A model generated the notes under the pieces. That model saw only the letters and a program-made list of their open reading frames with translations. It was not told where the DNA came from and searched no databases. Shown in pieces: positions 5,977 through 11,172 of a DNA stretch of 11,172 nt. Origin of the DNA: Alphaproteobacteria bacterium (lineage in GTDB: Bacteria > Pseudomonadota > Alphaproteobacteria > Rickettsiales > JABSSG01). The stretch is taken from NCBI GenBank assembly GCA_022600235.1, contig JAHZKS010000040.1:1-11172 (forward strand), written 5' to 3'. A program made the translations under genes and the position numbers. Numbering within the stretch: the first letter of the stretch is position 1; each line of letters opens with the position of its first letter.

Positions 5977-6715
5977 AAGTTTGTGATATATCAGTAGTTA
6001 CATCTTCTTGGTTAGGAGTAGCTTCGATAGATTGATCATCATAATCTCTTAGCATATATCCTCTACCCCAGACTGTTTCTACATAGTTTTTACCACCAGA
6101 TGCTTCATAGAGTTTTCTTCTCAATTTACAAACAAAAACATCTATTATTTTTAGCTCTGGCTCATCCATACCACCATATAAATGGTTTAAGAACATCTCT
6201 TTTGTCAAAACAGTGCCTTTACGCATAGCAAGCAATTCTAGTATAGCATATTCCTTACTTGTAAGGTGTACTACCTTGCCGTCTACTTCCACAGTTCTAC
6301 TGTCTAAGTTTACGCAAACTTTATCAAACCTTAACACAGACTCAGCATGTCCTTTTGATCTTCTAACAACAGCTTGAATCCTTGCAATTAATTCGCCTCT
6401 ATTAAAAGGCTTAGTCAAGTAATCATCTGCTCCAAACCCAAGACCCTTGATTTTCTCTTCAGTGCCTGATAATCCAGAAAGTATAAGAACAGGAACCTTA
6501 ATCTTCGCTGATCTTAACTTAAGTAATACTTCGTATCCATTCATATCAGGTAGCATTAGGTCTAGAATCACTATATCATAGTGATTATAAAGTCTACTGA
6601 CTTCCAAACCTTCTTCACCACCTTCAACAGTATCACAAACCATCCCTTCGGAAGCAAGCGCAAGCTCTATAGACCTTGCCGTAGCACTGTCATCCTCAAT
6701 CAGCAATACTCGCAT
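5975..6715 (-). CDS. ctrA: Cell-cycle response regulator CtrA
   Basis: CtrA is the OmpR/PhoB-type master transcription regulator of alphaproteobacterial cell cycle and development. In free-living relatives it is phosphorylated through the CckA-ChpT relay. The receiver domain (about 1-120) has the acidic pair Asp8/Asp9, phospho-acceptor Asp52 in IVILDLMLPDMNG, Ser80 and Lys102 (YLTKPF). The linker VVRRSKGHAES is characteristic of CtrA. The winged-helix domain (about 128-228) holds KEMFLNHLYGGMDEPELKI and ETVWGRGYMLRD, nearly identical to Caulobacter CtrA as I remember it. There is one extra residue before the phospho-acceptor. The C-terminal tail after MLRD is about 20 residues longer-lived in composition (acidic and Ser/Thr-rich) and ends SQT rather than the Ala-Ala of Caulobacter CtrA. 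The ATG at 6715 has a good Shine-Dalgarno AGAGGT at 6725-6730. It is transcribed divergently from clpA and ends in its own terminator. Confidence 0.96.
   Translation of the reverse strand: MRVLLIEDDSATARSIELALASEGMVCDTVEGGEEGLEVSRLYNHYDIVILDLMLPDMNGYEVLLKLRSAKIKVPVLILSGLSGTEEKIKGLGFGADDYLTKPFNRGELIARIQAVVRRSKGHAESVLRFDKVCVNLDSRTVEVDGKVVHLTSKEYAILELLAMRKGTVLTKEMFLNHLYGGMDEPELKIIDVFVCKLRRKLYEASGGKNYVETVWGRGYMLRDYDDQSIEATPNQEDVTTDISQT
6566..6586. repeat. Perfect 9-bp inverted repeat inside ctrA
   Basis: AATCACTAT (6566-6574) and ATAGTGATT (6578-6586) are perfect 9-bp arms around a 3-base loop (ATC). In ctrA it encodes residues 44-50 (NHYDIVI), just before phospho-acceptor Asp52. It would form a compact hairpin in ctrA mRNA. 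A perfect repeat of this size is only mildly unlikely by chance in an AT-rich window of this length, so a function is not established. Confidence 0.4.
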
Positions 6716-6724
6716 ATCTTCTAT

Positions 6725-6730
6725 ACCTCT
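6725..6730 (-). promoter_or_regulatory. ctrA ribosome binding site
   Basis: AGAGGT on the minus strand sits 9 bases upstream of the ctrA ATG (6713-6715). It is one of the few clear Shine-Dalgarno sequences in the window and supports the chosen ctrA start, which also matches the family N-terminus MRVLLIEDD. Confidence 0.65.
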
Positions 6731-6758
6731 ATAAATATATTCCTTAATCTACATAATT

Positions 6759-6787
6759 AACATAGTACCGGTAGTTATACTATACAA
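6759..6787 (-). promoter_or_regulatory. Candidate ctrA promoter (weak)
   Basis: On the minus strand TTGTAT (6782-6787) is followed after 17 bases by TATGTT (6759-6764), a weak sigma70-type pair about 45 bases upstream of the ctrA start codon. The spacer contains the palindrome TACCGGTA (6766-6773), the most GC-rich spot of the region. Both boxes deviate from consensus, and AT-rich DNA gives many such matches. Confidence 0.25.
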
Positions 6788-6872
6788 CAGCTTCTGCTAA
6801 ATTAGAACATAAAAAAGCTTATTATTAAGAAAATATATTAAAATTACCACTGTATAAAGTTTCTTGTGCTTG

Positions 6873-6887
6873 TTAATCATTTGATAA
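6873..6887. promoter_or_regulatory. Candidate CtrA binding site
   Basis: TTAATCATTTGATAA matches the CtrA consensus TTAA-N7-TTAA at seven of eight fixed positions (the second half is ATAA). Its first eight bases differ by one from TTAACCAT, the longer half-site form. It lies about 34 bases upstream of the clpA -10 box, a position suited to control of clpA, and about 160 bases upstream of ctrA. TTAA-like motifs are common in such AT-rich DNA, so this is a candidate only. Confidence 0.3.
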
Positions 6888-6920
6888 GAAATTATCTGTA
6901 TCATCTAGACATAAGGATTT

Positions 6921-6926
6921 TATAAT
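6921..6926 (+). promoter_or_regulatory. clpA promoter -10 box
   Basis: A perfect TATAAT lies 25 bases upstream of the clpA ATG, predicting a short leader of roughly 18-20 bases. A poor -35 candidate, TGTATC at 6897-6902, stands 18 bases upstream. The leader contains GGGGT (6943-6947), 4 bases before the ATG, which can serve as ribosome binding site. I see no convincing sigma32 (heat-shock) signature. Confidence 0.5.
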
Positions 6927-6951
6927 AATAATTTTACAGAACGGGGTACAA

Positions 6952-9315
6952 ATGTTATCTAAAAACTTAGAAATGGCTATGCAACAATCTATTGATATAG
7001 CTAAACAATATAAACACCCTCAGGCAACCATAGAACATTTGCTTCTTGCTCTAACCGAAGATCCAGATGCTAGCAGCGCATTACAAGCTTGTGCGGTGGA
7101 TGTGAATGTAATCGCACATAAATTAACTGAACACCTTAAAAGTGTAGAGAAGAGTAAGTCAGAAAATTCTGCAGCAGATATAGCACCAAATATAACGTTC
7201 CAAAAAATTATTCACAGATCTGCCATACAAGCAAATTTGTCTGGTATTAGTAAAGACATATCTGGTATTAATGTTCTTGCAGAAATATTACTAGAAGCAG
7301 ACTCATTTGCGTCACAACTTTTACACGAGCACAATATTACAAGGTTAGATATTATAAACTACCTAATACATGGTGAGAATTATCAAAATTTTGTAAAACA
7401 AAAAAACTCTGAAGAACCAAGTGTATTTATTTCAAAATCTTTTCAGTCCGACTTTTCAATGCCTTACACAGAAGATATGGACAAGGAAGAGCCTGAGGCA
7501 TTAAAAAACTACTGCACAAACCTTAATAAGGTTGCAATGAAGGGTAAAATTGATGTCTTGATAGGTAGAGAAGAAGAGATTAATAGAAGTGTAGAAATAT
7601 TATCAAGAAGAAATAAAAACAACCCATTGCTAGTTGGAGAACCTGGTGTAGGTAAGACAGCTATCGTAGAAGGATTAGCACATAAAATTGCACATCGTAA
7701 AGTACCAAAAATACTGGAAAACTCTGTTATTTTCTCTCTAGATCTAGGAGCATTACTAGCTGGTACCAGATATAGAGGTGACTTTGAGGAAAGAATCAAA
7801 TCAGTCATTAAAGAGTTATCAGAATTACCAAACGCAATATTATTTATAGATGAAATACATAATATAATAGGAGCAGGTTCTACTAATGGAAATGCATTAG
7901 ATGCAAGTAACCTATTAAAACCAGCTCTAGCACGTGGAGAAATAAGCTGCATAGGATCAACAACACATAATGAGTATTTCAAGTACTTTGCAAAAGACAA
8001 AGCTTTAGTTAGAAGGTTCCAACAAATTACAGTTGAAGAACCAACAACAGAATCTACAATAAAGATTCTAAATGGGCTTAGAACCTACTACGAGAAATAT
8101 CATAATGTGCATTACACTCCAGAAGCTATTGAAGCATCAGTGACTTTGTCTAAAAGATATATAAATGACAAACAGCTACCCGATAAGGCAATAGATGTCA
8201 TAGATGAAGCAGGGGCACACTTATCTATCGCAAATTCAACGAATAAGAAAATAGATGTACAGGTTACTGACATTGAAGAAACAATAGCAAAAATAGCTAA
8301 AATACCTGCCGTAAGTGTTACTGCTAATGAAGCAGATCAATTGAAAGACCTGGAATCAAAACTTAAATCACAAATATTTGGACAAAATGAAGCTGTTGAT
8401 GGACTATGTTCTGCAATAAAGCTTTCTAGAGCAGGTCTAAGAAATGAAAAGAAACCTATTGGTTGCTATATGTTTACTGGACCTACTGGTGTAGGTAAGA
8501 CTGAACTAGCAGTACAATTAGCACGAATAATGAATATGAACTTTATTAGATTCGATATGTCAGAATATCTAGAGCAACATTCTGTCGCAAAACTTATAGG
8601 TTCCCCTCCAGGATATGTCGGATTCGACTCAGGTGGATTATTAACGGAAGAAGTATCAAGACACCCATATTCTGTGCTTTTACTAGACGAGATTGAAAAA
8701 GCACATAAAGATATATATAACATTCTATTACAAGTAATGGATTATGGGACGCTAACAGACCACCAGGGAAAGAAAACATCATTCCATAATACAATTATCA
8801 TACTAACAACAAATGCAGGTGCTAGAGTCTTGGCAAAATCACCTCTAGGATTTGATAGCGAAGGTAGCAATGACATAGACAGCAAAGTTGAGATTGAGAG
8901 AGTATTCTCCCCTGAGTTTAGAAACAGGCTGGATGCAATAGTACCGTTTGCACCATTATCCGAATCAATTGTAGAAAAAATCGCAGATAAATTCATCAAA
9001 GAATTTAAAGACCAACTGCAACTAAAAAATACTACTGTCACAATTTCTAAAGAAGCATATGAATATATATCAAAAAATGGATATGATCCTGTGAACGGCG
9101 CAAGAGTAATGGAGAAAGTGATTAATGATAAAATCAAACAACCTATTGCAAATGAAATATTGTTTGGCACATTAAGCAATGGAGGAAAGGTTACAATAGG
9201 CCTCAGCAAAGGTGAGCTCACATTTAAGACTGAAGGTAAAAAAGCACCAACTCCAAAGAAAACAATAGCTGCTAAAGGTTCTCAGAAAATATCTGAAGAA
9301 AATGTACAACAATAG
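6952..9315 (+). CDS. clpA: ATP-dependent Clp protease ATP-binding subunit ClpA
   Basis: ClpA is the hexameric AAA+ unfoldase that feeds substrates into the ClpP peptidase in the cytosol. The 787 residues show the N-terminal ClpS/substrate-binding domain (about 1-145, with HPQATIEHLLLALTEDP). AAA domain 1 has Walker A GEPGVGKT at 229-236 and Walker B LFIDEIHN with Asp300/Glu301. AAA domain 2 has Walker A GPTGVGKT at 510-517 and Walker B LLLDEIEK with Asp579/Glu580. The region between the AAA domains is short, without the coiled-coil middle domain of ClpB, and the LGF tripeptide at 632-634 corresponds to the IGL/IGF loop that docks on ClpP. Both point to ClpA rather than ClpB. The last ~30 residues form a lysine-rich tail. 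The start ATG has GGGGT just upstream. The adaptor gene clpS, often adjacent in alphaproteobacteria, is not next to it here. Transcription ends at the hairpin at 9342-9375. Confidence 0.95.
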   Translation: MLSKNLEMAMQQSIDIAKQYKHPQATIEHLLLALTEDPDASSALQACAVDVNVIAHKLTEHLKSVEKSKSENSAADIAPNITFQKIIHRSAIQANLSGISKDISGINVLAEILLEADSFASQLLHEHNITRLDIINYLIHGENYQNFVKQKNSEEPSVFISKSFQSDFSMPYTEDMDKEEPEALKNYCTNLNKVAMKGKIDVLIGREEEINRSVEILSRRNKNNPLLVGEPGVGKTAIVEGLAHKIAHRKVPKILENSVIFSLDLGALLAGTRYRGDFEERIKSVIKELSELPNAILFIDEIHNIIGAGSTNGNALDASNLLKPALARGEISCIGSTTHNEYFKYFAKDKALVRRFQQITVEEPTTESTIKILNGLRTYYEKYHNVHYTPEAIEASVTLSKRYINDKQLPDKAIDVIDEAGAHLSIANSTNKKIDVQVTDIEETIAKIAKIPAVSVTANEADQLKDLESKLKSQIFGQNEAVDGLCSAIKLSRAGLRNEKKPIGCYMFTGPTGVGKTELAVQLARIMNMNFIRFDMSEYLEQHSVAKLIGSPPGYVGFDSGGLLTEEVSRHPYSVLLLDEIEKAHKDIYNILLQVMDYGTLTDHQGKKTSFHNTIIILTTNAGARVLAKSPLGFDSEGSNDIDSKVEIERVFSPEFRNRLDAIVPFAPLSESIVEKIADKFIKEFKDQLQLKNTTVTISKEAYEYISKNGYDPVNGARVMEKVINDKIKQPIANEILFGTLSNGGKVTIGLSKGELTFKTEGKKAPTPKKTIAAKGSQKISEENVQQ

Positions 9316-9340
9316 AGAATATTAGAACTAATATCACATA

Positions 9341-9375
9341 AAAAAAGGCAGTCTAAAACAACTGCCTTTTTCTTT
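9341..9375. terminator. Bidirectional intrinsic terminator between clpA and rplQ
   Basis: Arms AAAAAGGCAGT (9342-9352) and ACTGCCTTTTT (9361-9371) form a perfect 11-bp stem with an 8-base loop. The right arm runs into TTTTTCTTT, giving the U-tract for clpA. The A-run of the left arm gives an equivalent U-tract for the convergent rplQ transcript. It lies 26 bases past the clpA stop and about 20 bases past the rplQ stop, so it serves both. Confidence 0.92.
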
Positions 9376-9391
9376 ATTCTATTTATCTTTT

Positions 9392-9886
9392 TTATTTAGC
9401 TGAAGCTACCTTTTTTTCTGCACTAGCTGCAGTAGATTTTTTCTTAACAGAAGATTCTTTTGATGATGACTCATCTTTAGATTTTGATGTAGTATCTTTT
9501 TTTGTTTTCTCTGTTTTTAGCTTCTTAGATTGTTTATCTACTAGCTCTATTATACCCATAGGAGCTGAATCTCCATATCTAAAACCAAACTTAAATATCC
9601 TAGTATATCCACCAGCTCTCTTCTGAACTCTTGGACCTATGTCATCTACAAGTTTACGCACAATCTCTTGATCTCTTAGTATAGAATGAAGCTTTCTAAT
9701 AGTATGTAAATCATTATTTTTCGATAAAGTAATGATTTTTTCTATGAAAGGCCTCAAAACTTTTGCTTTTGGCAAAGTAGTTCTTATTTGCTCATATTTA
9801 ATCAAAGAAACTGACAAGTTTCTAAGCAAAGATTTTCTATGAGAACTTGTTCTATTTAGTTTTTTTAATCCCTTGCTATGTCTCAT
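9392..9886 (-). CDS. rplQ: 50S ribosomal protein L17
   Basis: L17 is a component of the large ribosomal subunit near the peptide exit region and the last gene of the alpha operon. The conserved core is evident: MRHSKGLKKLNRTSSHRKSL at 1-20, QIRTTLPKAKVLRPFIEKII at 33-52, then VQKRAGGYTRIFKFGFRYGDSAPM at about 87-110 and the closing IIELVD. The 164-residue length exceeds the usual 120-140 because of a low-complexity tail from about 119, rich in Lys, Ser, Thr and Glu. Extended basic tails on L17 occur in other alphaproteobacteria, so this is not a fusion. The ATG at 9886 gives the exact family N-terminus; the Shine-Dalgarno is weak at best. It starts 13 bases after the rpoA stop, indicating co-transcription, and its transcript ends at the bidirectional hairpin downstream. 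Confidence 0.96.
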   Translation of the reverse strand: MRHSKGLKKLNRTSSHRKSLLRNLSVSLIKYEQIRTTLPKAKVLRPFIEKIITLSKNNDLHTIRKLHSILRDQEIVRKLVDDIGPRVQKRAGGYTRIFKFGFRYGDSAPMGIIELVDKQSKKLKTEKTKKDTTSKSKDESSSKESSVKKKSTAASAEKKVASAK

Positions 9887-9899
9887 AATCTACTATCTA

Positions 9900-10922
9900 T
9901 TAATGAAATGGATCTTCATGTTTCTTTGAAAGCTCTTCGATGTTCTCAATAGGCCATCCTTCTACTTCCATACCAAATTTTAACCCCATAGAAGCCAATA
10001 CTTCTTTAATCTCATGTAAAGACTTTCTACCAAAGTTTGGAGTTCTAAGCATATCACCTTCTGTTTTTGTAACTAAGTCACCTATATAAGCGATACCTTC
10101 GTTCTTCAAACAGTTTTGTGATCTTACTGATAATTCTAATTCTTCTACCTGACGTAATAAGTTTTTGTCAAATGGAAGCTCTTCTTCTTGAGTCTCTTCT
10201 TCAACTTGCTCTTCTTCGAAATTCACAAATGATTGAAGCTGATCTTGCAATATTCTCGCAGCTAATCCAAGAGCTACATCTGGAGCTATTGAATCATCAG
10301 TATCAATTTTCATAATTAACTTATCATAGTCAGTAACCTGGCCCACACGAGCATTTTCAACGTGATAAGAAACACTTCTTACAGGGCTAAAGATTGAATC
10401 AACAGGAATAAACCCTATTGGAGCATCTTCAGGTCTGTTTTGAGATGCAGAAATATAACCTTTCCCAACTTCACAAGTAAATTGCATGTTTAAACTTGCA
10501 CCTTTATCTAAAGTACAAATAATTTGATCTGGATTTAAAATCTCAACATCATGCCCTGTCTCTATCATTCCCGCAGTAACAATACAAGGACCTACAGCCT
10601 TCAAAGAAACCTGTTTTTTAGATGCTGATTCAATTTTAACAACAATATTTTTTATATTTAGGATAATATCAGTCAAATCTTCTGATACACCTTGTATAGA
10701 AGAAAATTCGTGCAATACACCTTCTATCTTCACAGCAGTAATAGCTGCTCCTTGCAAAGAAGAAAGTAATATCCTTCTCAACGCATTACCCAAAGTTATA
10801 CCAAACCCTCTTTCTAAAGGCTCAATCACCAAAGACATATGCTGATCAGACTTCTTTTCACGATCTGATAACTTTATGCTTGGCTTGATTAATGAGTTCC
10901 AATTTTTTGCTAATACTACCAC
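9900..10922 (-). CDS. rpoA: DNA-directed RNA polymerase subunit alpha
   Basis: RpoA dimerises to nucleate RNA polymerase assembly, and its C-terminal domain contacts UP elements and activators. The 340 residues show the N-terminal domain with IEPLERGFGITLGNALRRIL at 33-52, VTAGMIETGHDVEILNPD, and RVGQVTDYDKLIM. An acidic linker follows (EEEQVEEETQEEELPF). The C-terminal domain has ELELSVRSQNCLKN with Arg267, equivalent to E. coli Arg265, then YIGDLV and NFGRKSLHEIKE. The DNA-contacting residues look intact. The start is GTG at 10922: the resulting MVVLAKNWNSLIKP aligns with the Rickettsia RpoA N-terminus as I remember it, and a Shine-Dalgarno sequence lies 7 bases upstream. It sits between rpsK (31-base gap) and rplQ (13-base gap) in the standard alpha-operon order. 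The similarity to the Rickettsia protein, including the C-terminal ELSKKHED, is one of the better clues to the organism. Confidence 0.97.
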   Translation of the reverse strand: MVVLAKNWNSLIKPSIKLSDREKKSDQHMSLVIEPLERGFGITLGNALRRILLSSLQGAAITAVKIEGVLHEFSSIQGVSEDLTDIILNIKNIVVKIESASKKQVSLKAVGPCIVTAGMIETGHDVEILNPDQIICTLDKGASLNMQFTCEVGKGYISASQNRPEDAPIGFIPVDSIFSPVRSVSYHVENARVGQVTDYDKLIMKIDTDDSIAPDVALGLAARILQDQLQSFVNFEEEQVEEETQEEELPFDKNLLRQVEELELSVRSQNCLKNEGIAYIGDLVTKTEGDMLRTPNFGRKSLHEIKEVLASMGLKFGMEVEGWPIENIEELSKKHEDPFH

Positions 10923-10929
10923 CTATTTT

Positions 10930-10935
10930 CTACCT
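10930..10935 (-). promoter_or_regulatory. rpoA ribosome binding site
   Basis: AGGTAG on the minus strand lies 7 bases upstream of the GTG at 10920-10922 and supports this GTG as the rpoA start. No ATG is available at a suitable position; the first in-frame ATG lies about 28 codons further in, beyond the conserved N-terminal segment. Confidence 0.6.
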
Positions 10936-10953
10936 ATTAATATTTATAAAAAA

Positions 10954-11172
10954 TTACACCCTTCTTCTTTTTGGCGCTCTACCACCATTATGAGCTATAG
11001 GAGTAACATCTTTTATAGAAGTAATAATAAAACCTATAGACATTAAAGCTCTTACAGCAGACTCTCTTCCTCCCCCAGGACCCTTAACTTCTACAGATAC
11101 TGTTTTCATTCCATGCTCCTGAGCCTTCTTCCCAGCATCTTCAGCAGTCACCTGCGCTGCATAAGGAGTTGA
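10954..11172 (-). CDS. rpsK: 30S ribosomal protein S11 (3' part; 5' end outside the window)
   Basis: S11 is a small-subunit protein of the platform that contacts 16S rRNA near the E site and mRNA exit. The visible 72 codons plus stop cover the C-terminal part, beginning STPYAAQVTAEDAGKKAQEH and continuing through VEVKGPGGGRESAVRAL and ITSIKDVTP to the basic end PKRRRV. The open frame continues to the window edge, so the GTG at 11151 is an internal valine codon and not the start; roughly 50 residues are missing. Two normally near-invariant stretches are altered: GPGSGRE is here GPGGGRE, and PIPHNGCRPPKRRRV is here PIAHNGGRAPKRRRV. The HNG, where E. coli S11 carries an isoaspartate, is kept. 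The gene lies 31 bases upstream of rpoA in the usual alpha-operon order. Family assignment is secure. Confidence 0.96.
   Translation of the reverse strand, partial: STPYAAQVTAEDAGKKAQEHGMKTVSVEVKGPGGGRESAVRALMSIGFIITSIKDVTPIAHNGGRAPKRRRV

Larger units (their letters stand above)
6716..6951. other. Divergent ctrA-clpA intergenic regulatory region
   Basis: These 236 bases separate two divergently transcribed genes and are the longest non-coding stretch in the window. I see no credible small ORF and no tRNA-like or other folded RNA. What can be pointed to is a ctrA Shine-Dalgarno sequence, a weak ctrA promoter candidate, a perfect TACCGGTA palindrome (6766-6773), a near-match to the CtrA binding site at 6873-6887, and a perfect TATAAT at 6921-6926 for clpA. 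Several TTAA tetramers occur (6744, 6757, 6825, 6838). Pairs of these are spaced by 9 bases, not the 7 of the CtrA consensus. Confidence 0.7.

Noticed and set aside
6744..6841. Two TTAA...TTAA pairs (6744/6757 and 6825/6838) as CtrA sites
   Set aside because: Both pairs are spaced by 9 bases rather than 7, and TTAA is very common in this AT-rich spacer.
6716..6951. Possible tRNA, small RNA gene or small protein in the ctrA-clpA spacer
   Set aside because: No cloverleaf, no conserved RNA motif and no open frame with a ribosome binding site was found by eye.
7509..8000. Open frame of 163 codons on the minus strand
   Set aside because: It lies wholly inside clpA, opposite the strongly conserved AAA domain 1 motifs. 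Its product has no recognisable domain, so it is an antisense shadow.
8742..9221. Open frame of 159 codons on the minus strand
   Set aside because: It is antisense to the conserved second AAA domain of clpA; its Ser/Leu-rich product is typical of a shadow frame.
10954..11151. Short 65-residue S11 starting at GTG 11151
   Set aside because: The frame continues to the window edge with conserved S11 residues (STPYAAQV), so the GTG is an internal valine codon and the gene is cut by the window.
1..11172. Mobile element, prophage, CRISPR or defence island
   Set aside because: All genes belong to core bacterial families with uniform base composition. No transposase, integrase, spaced repeats or terminal inverted repeats were seen.

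Overview
The window reads as ordinary, tightly packed chromosome of a strongly AT-rich alphaproteobacterium, most likely a member of the Rickettsiales outside the genus Rickettsia. The grounds are the CtrA master regulator, an RpoA whose N-terminus (KNWNSLIKP) has the Rickettsia-type form, and the alpha-operon order rpsK-rpoA-rplQ. The MEP-pathway kinase IspE argues against Rickettsia proper, which lacks that pathway. A Midichloriaceae- or Anaplasmataceae-like bacterium would fit, but this assignment is an inference from remembered family features.

Layout. (1) Bases 1-4426, plus strand: the 3' end of ccmF, then ispE, an RDD-family membrane protein, murD, yraN (UPF0102) and a YihY/BrkB-family membrane protein. 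Neighbours overlap or lie within 8 bases of each other, so this is probably one transcript. (2) Bases 4394-5900, minus strand: znuC-znuB, the ATPase and permease of a zinc/manganese-type ABC importer. The znuB 3' end overlaps the yihY-like 3' end by 33 bases. (3) Bases 5975-6715, minus strand: ctrA, followed by a clear hairpin-plus-U-tract terminator. (4) Bases 6716-6951: a 236-base divergent regulatory region between ctrA and clpA, with a strong -10 box for clpA and a near-match to the CtrA binding site. (5) Bases 6952-9315, plus strand: clpA. (6) A bidirectional terminator at 9342-9375 separates clpA from the convergent ribosomal/RNA polymerase genes. (7) Bases 9392-11172, minus strand: rplQ, rpoA and the 3' part of rpsK, the end of the alpha operon.

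The genes serve core functions: cytochrome c maturation (CcmF), isoprenoid precursor synthesis (IspE, which ultimately feeds the undecaprenyl carrier), peptidoglycan precursor synthesis (MurD), metal uptake (ZnuBC), cell-cycle transcription control (CtrA), protein quality control (ClpA with ClpP), translation (S11, L17) and transcription (RNA polymerase alpha).

I found no mobile element, CRISPR array, tRNA or rRNA gene, prophage or defence system, and no convincing new multi-gene system. The points worth a second look are regulatory: the ctrA-clpA divergent region, the ctrA terminator placed directly before znuC, the C-terminal tail of CtrA, and the overlapping convergent gene ends. No stretch longer than 300 bases lacks a gene.
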